A stretch of 64,000 nucleotides of DNA from Opitutia bacterium (GCA_016190985.1 JACPPI010000024.1:1-64000); one strand, 5' to 3'. Shown: positions 43,061 to 54,190, counted from the first letter of the stretch. Notes: generated from the sequence alone by a model not told the origin. Translations and numbers: made by a program.

Positions 43061-45907
43061 ATGGCGCAAGACCTGAAAGACACCCTGCTGCTGCCCAAGA
43101 CCGATTTCCCCATGCGGGCCGATCTGGTCAGGCGCGAGCCCGGCCGGGTGGCGCACTGGGCGAAGCTCGACCTCTACAACAAGATCCAGGCCAGGCGCGC
43201 CGGCCGCCCCGCCTTCGTGCTGCATGACGGCCCGCCTTTCACCAACGGCGACGTCCACATCGGCACCGCGCTGAACAAGACGCTCAAGGACATCGTCAAC
43301 CGCTACAAGTCCCTGCAGGGCTTCCGCACGCCCTACGTGCCGGGCTGGGACTGCCACGGCCTGCCCATCGAGCAGAAGGTCTCGCGCGAGATCAAGGACC
43401 AGAACCTCACCCTCACCACGGCGGAGATGCGCGCCAAGTGCGACGAGTTCTCCGAGAGCTGGATCGCGAAGCAGACCGCGCAGTTCAAGCGCGTCGGCGT
43501 CCTCGCCGACTGGAAGAACGAATACAAGACCAAGGCGCCGGCCTTTGAGGCCGATGTTCTCCGCACCTTCGCCGCGTTCGTCGAGCAGGGCCTGGTCTAC
43601 CGCAGCAAGAAACCGGTTTACTGGTCCATCCCCTTCGAGACCGCGCTGGCCGAGGCGGAGATTGAATACAAGGACCACACCTCGATCGCCGTCTGGGTGA
43701 AGTTCCTCGTGCCGGTTGAAGAAGCGAAGAAGTTCGGTCTGCCCACCGACAAGCCGCTCTTCATCGTCATCTGGACGACCACGCCGTGGACGATCCCGGC
43801 CAATCTCGCGGTCGCGCTGCATCCGGAGGAGACCTACGTCGCAAGCGACATCGGCCCAGAACGTATTCTCGTCGCGCTGAAACGTCTCCCTGAAGTTGAA
43901 AAGGCTATCAACAAATACAATGAGCCTGGCCTCGGAATTCACTGGGGAGATAAGGGTGCCAAGCTCGAGGGGCTGCAGGCCCGCCATCCTTTCATTGACC
44001 GCGCCTCGCCTGTCGTGCTCGCCGACTACGTCACCACCGACAGCGGCACCGGCGCCGTGCACACCGCCCCCGGCCACGGCGCGGAGGATTACCAGACCGG
44101 CCTCAAATACGGCCTCGAGATCTACTGTCCCGTCGGCGATGACGGCAAATACCTCAACGATGGCCGCGTCCCCGCCGACCTCGTCGGCCTGACCACGCTC
44201 GAGACCGTCGAGGACCTCGCCGCCAAGAAGCCCGCGCCGGCCAACCTCGGCGTGCTCAAGCTGCTCGCGGCTTCCGGCGCCTTGCTGGCCAAGGCCAAGT
44301 ATCCGCACAGTTACCCGCATTGCTGGCGCTCCAAGACCCCGATCATCTTCCGCGCCGTCGACCAGTGGTTCGTCTCGCTCGATCCCGCGGGCGCGGGACC
44401 GGCCAGCCCAAGAAAAGTCGCCCTCAAGGAAATCACCAAGATCGCCGGGGCGCAGGGCTGGATCCCCGCCTGGGGCGAGGCCCGCATCCGCAGCGCCGTC
44501 GAGTCGCGCCCCGACTGGTGCATCAGCCGCCAGCGTTCCTGGGGCGTGCCGATCATCGCCTTCTACGGCCCCGACAAGAAGGCCTGGCTCGACGCCGGCG
44601 TCGTGCGCGCCGTGGCCGACAAGGTCGCGACCAAGGGCAGCAATTTCTGGTATGACGCCGAGCCCGCCGAGATCCTCGCCGGCGTGAAGCTCCCCGCCGG
44701 CTGGCCGGCGGCCGACACGCTCACCTGCGGCCGCGACACCCTCGACGTGTGGATCGACTCCGGCTCCACCCAGGCCGCCGTGCTCAAGCGCGGCCAGGGC
44801 GGCACGCACTGGCCGGCCGACCTCTATCTCGAGGGCAGCGACCAGCACCGCGGCTGGTTCCAGTCCTCGCTGTGGTGCAGCGTCATCGCGCACGGCGCCG
44901 CGCCCTACAAGGCCGTCCTCACCCACGGCTTCATCGTCGACAAGAACCGCCAGAAGATCTCGAAAAGCTCGACTTACCAGAAGCCGCAGACCGCCGACGC
45001 CTACATCGCGCAGCACGGCGCCGACGTCATCCGCCTCTGGATCGCCTCGCAGGATTTCCGGGACGACATCCCGGTGGACGACGAGATCCTCAAAAACGTG
45101 GGCGAGGCCTACCGGCTTTTCCGCAACACGTTTCGCTTCCAGCTCTCCAACCTGTCCGACTTCGACGCCGCCCAGCACGCCGTGCCGGTCGAGAAGATGG
45201 ACGTGCTCGACCGCTGGGCTTTGCACCAGACCGCCGTCCTGGTCGAGGAATGCACCAAAGCCTACGACGCCTACGAGTTCCACCGCGTCTACCAGCTCTG
45301 CAACCAGTTCTGCTCGGTCACGCTCTCGGCCACCTACCACGACATCCTGAAGGACCGGCTCTACACCCTTGCCGCCGCCCACCCGCTCCGCCGTTCCTCG
45401 CAGACGGCCCTCCACCACATATTCGGCGCGCTGGCGCGGGTGCTGTCGCCCGTCATCACCTTCACCACCGACGAAGCCTGGAGCTACGCGTCGACCGGCA
45501 AGGAATACGGCGAGGGTTCCATCCATCTGCTGGACTGGCCCGTCGTGCCCGCGGCCTGGCGCAATGCCGAAGTCGAGGCCGACCTGGCCGCCCTGCTGCA
45601 ATATCGCGCGAAAGTGAACGAGGCCCTCGAACCGCTCCGCCAGGCCGGCACCATCGGAAAGTCGCTGGATGCGGCTCTCACGCTGAACGATCCATCACCC
45701 GTGCTGGCCAAGCACCGGGATTTCCTCCCGGAACTGTTCATCGTCTCGCAAGTCGCCCTGGAAAGCCGGTCCGCCGGCATCTCCGCCCGCCATGCCAGGG
45801 AAGGCGGCGCCGCCCGCTGCCCGCGCTGCTGGCGCTGGGTGCCAAAACTTGCTCACAACCCGCACGGAGAAGTTTGCCCTCGGTGCGAAGAAGCCCTTAA
45901 CTCCTAA
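43061..45907 (+). CDS. ileS: Isoleucine--tRNA ligase
   Basis: 948 residues, class I synthetase. HIGH motif as HIGT (66-69) in GPPFTNGDVHIGTALNK, editing domain with TTTPWTIPANLAVALHP, KMSKS-type motif as KISKS in KNRQKISKSSTY (about 630), and a C-terminal zinc finger CPRCWRW...CPRCEEAL. The ATG at 43061 follows the repeat after hemY. The dksA-like gene begins 11 bases on. Confidence 0.95.
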   Translation: MAQDLKDTLLLPKTDFPMRADLVRREPGRVAHWAKLDLYNKIQARRAGRPAFVLHDGPPFTNGDVHIGTALNKTLKDIVNRYKSLQGFRTPYVPGWDCHGLPIEQKVSREIKDQNLTLTTAEMRAKCDEFSESWIAKQTAQFKRVGVLADWKNEYKTKAPAFEADVLRTFAAFVEQGLVYRSKKPVYWSIPFETALAEAEIEYKDHTSIAVWVKFLVPVEEAKKFGLPTDKPLFIVIWTTTPWTIPANLAVALHPEETYVASDIGPERILVALKRLPEVEKAINKYNEPGLGIHWGDKGAKLEGLQARHPFIDRASPVVLADYVTTDSGTGAVHTAPGHGAEDYQTGLKYGLEIYCPVGDDGKYLNDGRVPADLVGLTTLETVEDLAAKKPAPANLGVLKLLAASGALLAKAKYPHSYPHCWRSKTPIIFRAVDQWFVSLDPAGAGPASPRKVALKEITKIAGAQGWIPAWGEARIRSAVESRPDWCISRQRSWGVPIIAFYGPDKKAWLDAGVVRAVADKVATKGSNFWYDAEPAEILAGVKLPAGWPAADTLTCGRDTLDVWIDSGSTQAAVLKRGQGGTHWPADLYLEGSDQHRGWFQSSLWCSVIAHGAAPYKAVLTHGFIVDKNRQKISKSSTYQKPQTADAYIAQHGADVIRLWIASQDFRDDIPVDDEILKNVGEAYRLFRNTFRFQLSNLSDFDAAQHAVPVEKMDVLDRWALHQTAVLVEECTKAYDAYEFHRVYQLCNQFCSVTLSATYHDILKDRLYTLAAAHPLRRSSQTALHHIFGALARVLSPVITFTTDEAWSYASTGKEYGEGSIHLLDWPVVPAAWRNAEVEADLAALLQYRAKVNEALEPLRQAGTIGKSLDAALTLNDPSPVLAKHRDFLPELFIVSQVALESRSAGISARHAREGGAARCPRCWRWVPKLAHNPHGEVCPRCEEALNS

Positions 45908-45918
45908 TCCGATCCCTT

Positions 45919-46839
45919 ATGGCCACGAAGAAAAAATCCCACGCGAAGAAGCCCGCCGCCCCGAAAGCCCCGGCCCGCAAGCCGGCGAAGGCTCCGGCCA
46001 AGAAACCCGCGGCCGCCAAGCCCGCCCCCAAGGCCCCCGCTTCCGCCGCGAAGCCCGCGCCGGCCGCCAAGGGCAAGGCCGGGTCCGCCGCCGACCTGAA
46101 GCGCCTGCTGCTCGAGCGCAAGTCGGCCCCCAAGGCCGCCATCGCCTTCAGCCTCGATGAGGTCCGCGAGATCGCAAAGAAGCATGAAAAGCAGGTGGAG
46201 AGCGCCGCCAAGTCCGGCAAGAACGGCAAGACCGGCGCCGGCGCCAAGCACGCCCAAGTGGCGGCCGACCTCGCCAGGCCGCACAAGCCGCACCATGTGA
46301 AGACCGCCTCGCTGGCCGACATCCTGGGTTTCAACCCCGCCAAGGGCAAAAAGGCGCGCGCCGCCATGATCGACGAATCCGAGGTGCCCGACAAATACCG
46401 CCGCTACTACCGCCTGCTGCTGGAGCTGCGCAACCACGTGCTGACCCAGCTCGGCGAGCACACCGAGGAGACGCTGCTCAAATCCGCCAAGGACGATTCG
46501 GGCGACCTCTCCGGCTACGGCCAGCACATGGCCGACGCCGGCACCGACACCTTTGACCGCGATTTCGCCCTCAGCCTCGTCTCGAACGAGCAGGAGGCCC
46601 TCGCCGAGATCGAGGCCGCCATCAAGCGCGTCCACGCCGGCACCTACGGCATCTGCGAGACCACGCAGAAACCCATCGCCAAGGAGCGCCTGCTGGCCGT
46701 GCCCTTCACCCGCTACTCGACCGAGGCCAAGAAGGAGGTCGAGCGCCACTCCCACCGCTCCATCGAGCGCGGCGGCCTCTTCGGCGACGGCACCGAGGAG
46801 GAAGGCGGCAAGATCGCGGACGGCGGCGACGACGAGTGA
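45919..46839 (+). CDS. DksA/TraR-like protein with a histone H1-like N-terminal tail
   Basis: 306 residues. The first 70 are Lys/Ala/Pro repeats (KKPAAPKAPARKPAKAPAKK) like eukaryotic H1 or bacterial Hc1 tails. The C-terminal 110 residues have the DksA coiled coil and zinc-finger frame (NEQEALAEIEAAIKRVHAGT, YGICETTQKPIAKERLLAVP, FTRYSTEAKK), but of the four zinc cysteines only one remains. A DksA-type regulator of RNA polymerase is likely; a zinc-independent fold is implied. It lies between ileS and lspA, a place where dksA-like genes also sit in other Verrucomicrobiota. Confidence 0.75.
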   Translation: MATKKKSHAKKPAAPKAPARKPAKAPAKKPAAAKPAPKAPASAAKPAPAAKGKAGSAADLKRLLLERKSAPKAAIAFSLDEVREIAKKHEKQVESAAKSGKNGKTGAGAKHAQVAADLARPHKPHHVKTASLADILGFNPAKGKKARAAMIDESEVPDKYRRYYRLLLELRNHVLTQLGEHTEETLLKSAKDDSGDLSGYGQHMADAGTDTFDRDFALSLVSNEQEALAEIEAAIKRVHAGTYGICETTQKPIAKERLLAVPFTRYSTEAKKEVERHSHRSIERGGLFGDGTEEEGGKIADGGDDE

Positions 46840-46849
46840 CGCCATTTCT

Positions 46850-46978
46850 GATTTTGGCTTTTAGATCTCCGCTTTGATGCCCGAACAGCCGACACCGGCC
46901 GCCAACGGCCCCAGGCAGTCGCCCGCGCCGGGCGGATCTGCGCAATCCAAAATCGAGAATCCCAAATCGAAAATCCAG
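46850..46978. repeat. AAAATC-type inverted repeat around the lspA start
   Basis: Left arm 46850-46866 (TTTCTGATTTTGGCTTTTAG) faces the right arm 46945-46978; the right arm is in the lspA reading frame and codes [13 protein letters not shown]. Compare 9934-9963 and 18131-18172. Confidence 0.6.
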
Positions 46979-47473
46979 CGCCTGTTCGCCTACCGCAGGC
47001 TTTGGATGCTGGGCGTGGCGGTCTGCGCGCTGGACCAGCTGACCAAATACTGGATCAACGCCCGGCTGCCTTTCGGCAGCTACGGCCCGGGCGCCGGCAT
47101 CGAGATTTTCCCCGGCTTCCTCCACCTGGTGCATGTCGGCAACACCGGCGCCGCCTGGAGCATGTTCGCCGGCGCGAGCCTGTGGCTCGGCCTGCTGGCG
47201 CTCGGCACCCTGGCCGCGATCTTTTTCTGGCGGCGCCAGCTCGGCCTGCGCTCCCCCACCGCCCAGGCCGCCTTCGGGCTGCTCTGCGGCGGCATCGTCG
47301 GCAACCTGATCGACCGGCTCGCGCACGGCCACGTGATCGATTTCCTGGACTTTCATTTCGGCAATTACACCTACCCGACGTTCAACGTCGCCGACTCCGG
47401 CATCTGCGTCGGCGTCTTCTGGTATGTGCTGTGGTCGCTGAAGCAGCCGCCGACGGCTGCAAGTGAGAAGTGA
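46877..47473 (+). CDS. lspA: Lipoprotein signal peptidase
   Basis: 198 residues from the ATG at 46877 (a TTG precedes it by one codon). Aspartic peptidase of the inner membrane that cleaves the signal peptide of diacylglyceryl prolipoproteins. Four TMs; catalytic regions VVN-like GNTGAAWSMFAG, GGIVGNLIDRLAHGHVIDFLDFH (first Asp) and FNVADSGICVG (second Asp). The first 35 residues (PEQPTPAANG...[10 protein letters not shown]) lie ahead of the first TM and are partly repeat-derived; most homologues lack them. Downstream of the dksA-like gene by 37 bases. Confidence 0.9.
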   Translation: MPEQPTPAANGPRQSPAPGGSAQSKIENPKSKIQRLFAYRRLWMLGVAVCALDQLTKYWINARLPFGSYGPGAGIEIFPGFLHLVHVGNTGAAWSMFAGASLWLGLLALGTLAAIFFWRRQLGLRSPTAQAAFGLLCGGIVGNLIDRLAHGHVIDFLDFHFGNYTYPTFNVADSGICVGVFWYVLWSLKQPPTAASEK

Positions 47474-47538
47474 CCAGCATCAAGTAACAGGGCCGCACTC
47501 TGCTCCCTGTCACTTGGAACTTGGCCCTCGTTACTTGT
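47461..47538. repeat. AAGTGAC-type inverted low-complexity repeat
   Basis: Left arm 47461-47492 (starts in the last lspA codons) and right arm 47505-47538 share CAAGTRACAGGG in inverted orientation. Sits between the convergent lspA and yicC genes and may act as a bidirectional terminator. Confidence 0.65.
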
Positions 47539-47552
47539 CGAGCGAGCGCAGC

Positions 47553-48422
47553 TCACTCGACATTCGCGATCTGCTCGCGGATGCGCTCCAGCTCGTTCTT
47601 GAACTCAATCACCCGCTGCGCGATGGCCAGGTCGTTGGCCTTGCTGCCGATGGTGTGGATCTCCCGGCCGATCTCCTGCAGGATGAACTCGGCCTTGCGG
47701 CCCGTCTCCCCGTCCGCGCCCAGCAGGGTTTGCAACTGGGACAGATGGCTGCGCAGGCGGGTGATCTCCTCCGTCACATCACAGCGGTCGGCGAACAGCG
47801 CGACCTCCTTCAGCACGCGCTCGTCGCGCACATCCAGCTCCAGGCCGGCGGCGCGGAGCCGTTGCAGCAGCTGCTCCTTGTAGACGCCGCTGATCTGCGG
47901 CGCGCGGTGCGTGATCGCCTCGACGGCGGCGTGCAGTTTCTCCAGGCGGCCCAGGAAATCTATCAGGAGCGCCTCGCCTTCCTTGGCGCGCATGGCGGCC
48001 AGTCCGCGCAGAGCCTGGCCGAGGGTGCTCAGCAGGACGGCCGCCGCCGTTTCATCGGCGGGCAGTTTGGTGCCGGTGCGTTGGGCGCTGGCGATCGACC
48101 AGAGCAGCTCGCCCGTCACCTCGAACTTGATGCCCTTGGCGCGCGCAAAGTCCGCGAGCTGCCCGATCGTCGCCGCCAGGGCGGTGTGATCCCAGCCGGT
48201 CGCAGCCGGACCCGCGCCCGCCACGTCGGCGGCCACATGCACTTTGCCGCGCCGGACCACCTTGCGCACGGCGTCGCCCACGGCGGACTCGAATTCCTGC
48301 CATTCATTGGGCAGCGAAATCGACAGGTCGAGCCCGCGCCGGTTCACCGAGTTGACCTGCACAGTCAACGTCTGGGCGCCGAGGTGGGCCGAGGCACGGC
48401 CATAGCCGGTCATGCTGTTCAT
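47553..48422 (-). CDS. yicC: YicC/YloC-family endoribonuclease
   Basis: 289 residues from the ATG at 48422. MNSMTGYGRA at the N-terminus, the VNRRGLDLSISLP strand and the C-terminal AEFILQEIGREIHTIGSKAN and AQRVIEFKNELERIREQIANV are the family hallmarks. YicC proteins are endoribonucleases; E. coli YicC acts on the sRNA RyhB. The 5' flank is the inner end of an inverted-repeat cassette (next entry), starting six bases from the ATG. Confidence 0.85.
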   Translation of the reverse strand: MNSMTGYGRASAHLGAQTLTVQVNSVNRRGLDLSISLPNEWQEFESAVGDAVRKVVRRGKVHVAADVAGAGPAATGWDHTALAATIGQLADFARAKGIKFEVTGELLWSIASAQRTGTKLPADETAAAVLLSTLGQALRGLAAMRAKEGEALLIDFLGRLEKLHAAVEAITHRAPQISGVYKEQLLQRLRAAGLELDVRDERVLKEVALFADRCDVTEEITRLRSHLSQLQTLLGADGETGRKAEFILQEIGREIHTIGSKANDLAIAQRVIEFKNELERIREQIANVE

Positions 48423-48427
48423 GGAAC

Positions 48428-48869
48428 AAAGTCCAAACGCCAAAGCGCCAAAGGCCAAACAAATCCGCGCAAACTCATCTTCATTCCAGTTTCTTGATGA
48501 TGCTGGTAGAAATCAGTTTCAGCTCGTGGCCTCCTGGCGGAGACGCTTCCTTTCAGTGTCGATATCCGGATTTTCTCCCGCATTGACCGGACGAAGCCAA
48601 AGCTGACATTCCTTCGCTTCCTGGCGGCTGATACGGAATCGCATGACCCGGTCTTTGTTGCCCAAGGCTTCATTGGCCTCGATGCAGTTTGCGGGCACCG
48701 AACCGGAAGCGCGCACCAACTGTTTGACGTCCTCAATGTTGGCGACCGTGCGTGGCAACCGTTGCACGAAGCGCCTCACCGCTTCGGCAAACTCCGCAGT
48801 GCGCTCCTCCAAGTCTTTTGGTTTTTCAGCCATATTATTTGGCCTTTGGAGCTTTGGCTTTTTGGACTT

Positions 48870-48870
<1 letters not shown>
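48428..48870. mobile_element. Inverted-repeat cassette carrying a four-helix-bundle gene
   Basis: Arms 48428-48463 and 48870-48836 (reverse complement) both read AAAGTCCAAA..GCCAAAGC.CCAAAGGCCAAA: about 31 of 36 positions agree with one indel. The right arm begins at the trpB stop and the left arm ends six bases from the yicC start, so the cassette lies exactly between trpB and yicC. Inside is one small gene. The arms are made of CCAAA(N)GC units of 8-9 bases. No transposase, so mobility is inferred from layout. Confidence 0.6.
48481..48833 (-). pseudogene. Four-helix-bundle protein (S23/IVS-like), one-base deletion near the end
   Basis: ATG at 48833. AEKPKDLEERTAEFAEAVRR, LPRTVANIEDVKQLVRASGS, VPANCIEANEALGNKDRVM and EAKECQLWLRPVNA are the typical helices of four-helix-bundle (23S rRNA intervening-sequence protein) genes. 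The frame stops after EATS (48519), but shifting by one base at about 48522 (ACGAGC read as ACGGAGC) restores ELKLISTSIIKKLE and a stop at 48481, the expected tail. The 104-residue product may still fold. No 23S rRNA gene is near. The family resembles the Avd accessory protein of diversity-generating retroelements; no reverse transcriptase is present. Confidence 0.7.
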
Positions 48871-50093
<1,223 letters not shown>

Positions 50094-50143
50094 GGGCGGA
50101 CATGACAGGCTGCCGGCCCGGCAAACGCAAACGCCTTTTGCCT

Positions 50144-51673
50144 TTAGGGCTTGATCGCGCCGGGCAGAGTGGGCGGCGGCGGCGCGGGCGCCACGCGCCA
50201 GAGCAAAGCCAATATCACTTCCCGGGGCAGGCTCAGCACGTTCACCAAGTGGCCGACCGAGTCTGTCGCCTGAATGTCGCGGCTCGAAAAATCCAATTTC
50301 CCAAGAGCCGGATAGCCGACGCCGGCGGCCTGGCGACCGTGCGTCTTCCAATAGTCGGCCTCCGTCTGGGCCGCGCAGACAATTCCCGTGATCCACATCG
50401 TCGCGCCGTCCGCAATGGCCTCGAAGCGCGGATCGCCCAGCAGCCGCGCGTGCAATTCCCGGTAGAGGCAGGCGTCGGGGTGGGCAATCAGGAGCGTGGC
50501 CAACCGTTCCAACCGCTGCCGGTTGAGAGGCAGACGGAGCAGTTTCCGGAAAGCTGCGTGCGCCTCGGTGAGGTCCCCCGCCAAGGTGGAAAGCGCGGTC
50601 TGGTTCAAAAGATGGTCGAAGTCCCCCAACAGCGGCCCCATCTGGTCCAGCAGGAGCTGGGCATCCGCCGCCGCGCCCAGGCCGGCCAGGCGTTCGATCT
50701 GATATTGCGTATAGTAGGGATTCACCGGTCCGGAAAACGGTTTGTGCAGCGCCGCGAGCGCCTTGATCTCCTCGCCGGCCTGCAGGGCGAATTCGGCCCC
50801 GAGCAGCTGTTGCGCATGAGGCGCCAGGGCCCGGATCGCGGCCGCTTCCTTGGTGGCAAATTGGGCCGCGTCCGCGGCCGGCATCGAGCGCGCCGCCAGC
50901 AAGGCCGACCGGATCCAGACCGACGCGTGCGCGCGATCGGCCGCCGCCATCACGACGCTGAATTCGGCCAATTTGCCCATCCGGTCCAGGGCCAGCAGCG
51001 TGTCATGGTAAACGACTGACGTGCGCCCGCGATTGGCCGGATGATCCCGCCAGAGCAGCATGAACTGCCCGTCCGCGAACGCATAGCTGCGCTGGAACAT
51101 CGAGATCTGGGAGAGCATCAAGGCCACATCGTAGTTGGCGGGATCGAGCTGCCAGGCGGTGGCCAGCGCCAGGCGCGCCTCGGCGAGCCGGCCGCGGCCG
51201 AACGAATCGATCGCCTGCCGGAACAACTGCTTGGACTGCAGGCGCGGGATCTCCTCCCATTGGCGCGGCCAGGCCACCTGCGTCCAGCTGACCGGCGCAT
51301 GGCCGACCAGACGCAGGCCCAGAAACGCCAGCGTGACGGCCCCGAGGTAAAGCAACAGCAGCAGGAGGGCGGCATGCCCGGCCACTCTGCCCCAGAACGG
51401 GCGCACCCGCCCGGCCGGCACCGCACAGCGCCAGCCCTCCGGCGTCTCGACCAGCAGCGGGCAGATCTTTCGAAACCGCGCCGGATTGTGCCAGTGGAGG
51501 ATGGCCTCGCACCGCACGCGGCCCGGCACGTTGTCATCGCTTGGATTCTGGCAGGGGCACGGCCCCCGGCGGCCGCGCCACGCATAGAGCGACTTGCGGA
51601 TGTTCCAGTAGAACATGCCGGCGGGAAACCGCCCCGTATCCGCCAGCCAGTTGAGCAGTCGCGTCAATCGCAC
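50144..51673 (-). CDS. Membrane-anchored TPR-like protein, function unknown
   Basis: About 509 residues from the GTG at 51673 ([13 protein letters not shown]); an ATG 19 codons later (51616) is an alternative. N-terminal soluble stretch with a possible metal site ([26 protein letters not shown]), one TM ([22 protein letters not shown]) at about 100-120, then helical repeats ([20 protein letters not shown]). No family name could be assigned. It follows the PEP-CTERM gene by 31 bases on the same strand and may be co-transcribed. Confidence 0.5.
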   Translation of the reverse strand: MRLTRLLNWLADTGRFPAGMFYWNIRKSLYAWRGRRGPCPCQNPSDDNVPGRVRCEAILHWHNPARFRKICPLLVETPEGWRCAVPAGRVRPFWGRVAGHAALLLLLLYLGAVTLAFLGLRLVGHAPVSWTQVAWPRQWEEIPRLQSKQLFRQAIDSFGRGRLAEARLALATAWQLDPANYDVALMLSQISMFQRSYAFADGQFMLLWRDHPANRGRTSVVYHDTLLALDRMGKLAEFSVVMAAADRAHASVWIRSALLAARSMPAADAAQFATKEAAAIRALAPHAQQLLGAEFALQAGEEIKALAALHKPFSGPVNPYYTQYQIERLAGLGAAADAQLLLDQMGPLLGDFDHLLNQTALSTLAGDLTEAHAAFRKLLRLPLNRQRLERLATLLIAHPDACLYRELHARLLGDPRFEAIADGATMWITGIVCAAQTEADYWKTHGRQAAGVGYPALGKLDFSSRDIQATDSVGHLVNVLSLPREVILALLWRVAPAPPPPTLPGAIKP

Positions 51674-51704
51674 GCCAGCAATCAACCGGGCGCCCCTGCC
51701 GCCG

Positions 51705-52640
51705 TCAACTGCGACCGGCCGTGGCCGGCTTCCTCTGCCGATATGCGACCACGCCGGCGGCCAACAACAGCAGGCCCACTTGTGCGCAGGTGGCGGGTTC
51801 CGGCACACTGCCGTAAGCGTTGATGGGCGCGGTCAAGGCGCCGAGCGCCGCGAAAGTGGTGGCCGAGGTCGTGCCGCCGACCCCCGCGCCATACAAATCC
51901 TGGTTGAGCGCATTGGTCTGCTGGCTGGTGAATCCGATAAAGGAAATCAGGCTGCTGTAGGTGACCGTGTAGGTGGAAAAGCCCGTGGCGTAAGTGCGGA
52001 TCGCGTTCTGCAGGTCGGCAAAAGTCAGGGCGAAGGTGAGCCAGGCATCCTGGGTCCCGTTGAATCCCGCGAAATCCGTGGCGGCCACGTAATCATAGGT
52101 CGTGTTGACGGCCAGGTTGATCGCCGTTTGCGTCGGAAAGGTCCACGTGGTGGTGCTGGGACTGTTGTTGGCCCCCGCGCCGGGCTGGCCGAAGGTGATC
52201 GTGCGGGAGCGCCCGGCCACGGCGCCCGAACCTTCCGAATACATCGTGATGAGGTCGATGGCTCCGTCTCCATTCAGATCCATGCCGATGCCAAAGTTGC
52301 CGCCATTGCCCCACTTGTCCGCCGCGGTAAACGTATCGAAGCGGGCCCGGAACAAAATGGAGTCCGTCCCGCTGACCGTGCCGGCCTTCTGTTGGAAGCC
52401 CGCGTAGGTGGCGTCGCCGACAAAATCGTCCGTGGTCTGGCCCGTCTGCTGGTCCGCCTGCAAGTCCTGGATCACCGAGCCTGTGGCCGCCGACACCCAG
52501 GCATTCCACCCGGTTGTATCGGTTACGCTGACGGCCGTCTGCGCCCGACCCGGGTTTGCCACAGCGAGAACGGCACATGCCAGCGCCCGTCTTATCACAG
52601 GCGATGGGCTGAAAAGAATCTTCCGGCCGCAGGCACTCAC
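51705..52640 (-). CDS. PEP-CTERM sorting-signal protein
   Basis: 311 residues from the GTG at 52640. N-terminal signal sequence, a beta-rich extracellular-type domain rich in Thr/Ser/Gly (GNFGIGMDLNGDGAIDLITM and around), and a C-terminal PEP-CTERM tail: SVPEPATCAQ, hydrophobic LLLLAAGVVAY and RQRKP. Such tails are processed by an exosortase (EpsH type) and send the protein to the cell surface; no exosortase is in the window. The passenger domain has no assigned enzyme activity. Confidence 0.8.
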   Translation of the reverse strand: MSACGRKILFSPSPVIRRALACAVLAVANPGRAQTAVSVTDTTGWNAWVSAATGSVIQDLQADQQTGQTTDDFVGDATYAGFQQKAGTVSGTDSILFRARFDTFTAADKWGNGGNFGIGMDLNGDGAIDLITMYSEGSGAVAGRSRTITFGQPGAGANNSPSTTTWTFPTQTAINLAVNTTYDYVAATDFAGFNGTQDAWLTFALTFADLQNAIRTYATGFSTYTVTYSSLISFIGFTSQQTNALNQDLYGAGVGGTTSATTFAALGALTAPINAYGSVPEPATCAQVGLLLLAAGVVAYRQRKPATAGRS

Positions 52641-52724
52641 AGGTGCATAGCAATGGGTATATCACCCAAAGAGAACTGCGCAGAGGACCATAGCCTTTTG
52701 CCCACGCGCTAGAGCCATTGCGCT

Positions 52725-54167
52725 CTACCCGGCTCTCTTCACCGTCAGTAGCGTGTAGTCGTCCCGCAGTCCGGTCGCCCCCGCAAAGCGATCCACCGCG
52801 GCCAGAATCGCATTGTTGATCTCACGGGCGCAACCCGCGTGCCCATCGCGCAGGGCGTCAGCCAGACGGGCGCCGCCAAACTCCTTGTCCTCCGCGTTGG
52901 GCGCCTCCGTCAGGCCGTCGGTGTAGAGCACAAGGGTCGACCCGGACGCGAACGCCAGTGTCCGGTCCTCGATGGCCGACTCAAAAAGCTCCGCCTCGGC
53001 GAGGCCGACCGGCATGCCTTCGGAACCGATGTATTCGCTGACATATGCACCGGTCCGGGCGTCGCGCCGGGACAACAACGGCAGTTCGTGGCCGGCCCTG
53101 GCGACGGTCACCTGATTGCGGCCCGCATCCACGATGGCATAGATCATCGTGATATACATGCCCTCGCTCATGTCGCCGGCGAGCGAGCGGTTCAGCTCGG
53201 CCAGCACCCGCGCCGGCGAGGTATGCAGCGGCGCGATCTGGCGCAGCGTGGTCCGGCAGATGGCCATGAGCAGCGAAGCGGAAATTCCCTTGCCCGACAC
53301 ATCGGCCACCGCCACGCCCACCCGGTCAAAGCCGAGCTTGAAGACATCGTAGAGATCGCCGCTGACCTTTTGTGCCGCGAGGTAGCGGGCGTCGATGTCG
53401 AGGCCGGGCACTGACGGCATCGACCGGGGCAGCAGCATCTGCTGGACATCACTGGCCAGGGTCAGGTCGAGATCGAGCCGTTGCTTGTCCACTTGCAGCG
53501 CGAGAAAGTCGGCGTTGTGCACCGCCAGACCGGCCTGCTCGGCCAGAACTTCGACGAGCGAGTAGTCCGTCTCCGAAAAAGGCAGGCCGTCGGAGGCGTT
53601 GCACACGCAGAGCACCCCGATGAGGTGCCGGCGCACCATGATGGGCGCGGCGATGACCGAGCGCACCATCAGCGCGGTGTCCTCGTGCTTCACGATCCGG
53701 GGATCGGCCGCCGCGTCGGTGATCAGCTCGCCCCGGCCCGTCGCCGCCACCCGGCCGACCACCCCCTCGCCCACCGGGAAGGACTCCGACTTGAGGACCT
53801 CCTCGATGAAGCGGGCGCGCGAGCCGAGCTTGGCCCGCAACGCCTCGGGGATGGGCCGGTGCGGCGGAAACAGGCCCTCGACCGCCACGCCGCGCATCAT
53901 GTCGTCCGCGCCCTTTTCGAAGATGCACGCGCTGAGCGCTCCGGTGCTGAGGATGGCGGCGTGCACGATCCGCTGAAACAGCTCCTCGCGGGGCAGCCGT
54001 TCGCCGACGGCGTCCACCATCGTGTGCATGTAGTCCAGCACGATCTGCCGCTCTTCCATCAGGGCCTGCTTCTCCTCCTCGAGGCGCGTCGCGTCGCGCT
54101 GCGCCCGCCAGTAGAGCGCGTAGACAAGCATCGCGCCGAGGAATCCGCCGAGGACGAAGAGCATCAT
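52725..54167 (-). CDS. Membrane-anchored GAF/SpoIIE-type PP2C phosphatase
   Basis: 480 residues. One TM at the start (FVLGGFLGAMLVYALYW), a coiled coil, a GAF domain (about 60-240: GVVGRVAATGRGELITDA and ALMVRSVIAAPIMVRRHLIG), and a C-terminal PP2C/SpoIIE phosphatase domain (about 265-480: VSGDLYDVFKLGFDRVGVAV, ADVSGKGISASLLMAI, VLYTDGLTEAPN, LRDDYTLLTVKRA) with the metal Asp residues. Removes phosphate from the Ser of a STAS partner. The adjacent STAS gene lies upstream on the same strand, separated by 94 bases with an inverted repeat. Start at 54167 (MMLF). Confidence 0.85.
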   Translation of the reverse strand: MMLFVLGGFLGAMLVYALYWRAQRDATRLEEEKQALMEERQIVLDYMHTMVDAVGERLPREELFQRIVHAAILSTGALSACIFEKGADDMMRGVAVEGLFPPHRPIPEALRAKLGSRARFIEEVLKSESFPVGEGVVGRVAATGRGELITDAAADPRIVKHEDTALMVRSVIAAPIMVRRHLIGVLCVCNASDGLPFSETDYSLVEVLAEQAGLAVHNADFLALQVDKQRLDLDLTLASDVQQMLLPRSMPSVPGLDIDARYLAAQKVSGDLYDVFKLGFDRVGVAVADVSGKGISASLLMAICRTTLRQIAPLHTSPARVLAELNRSLAGDMSEGMYITMIYAIVDAGRNQVTVARAGHELPLLSRRDARTGAYVSEYIGSEGMPVGLAEAELFESAIEDRTLAFASGSTLVLYTDGLTEAPNAEDKEFGGARLADALRDGHAGCAREINNAILAAVDRFAGATGLRDDYTLLTVKRAG

Positions 54168-54190
54168 GCGGAAAACTTGAAGGACCAAGC

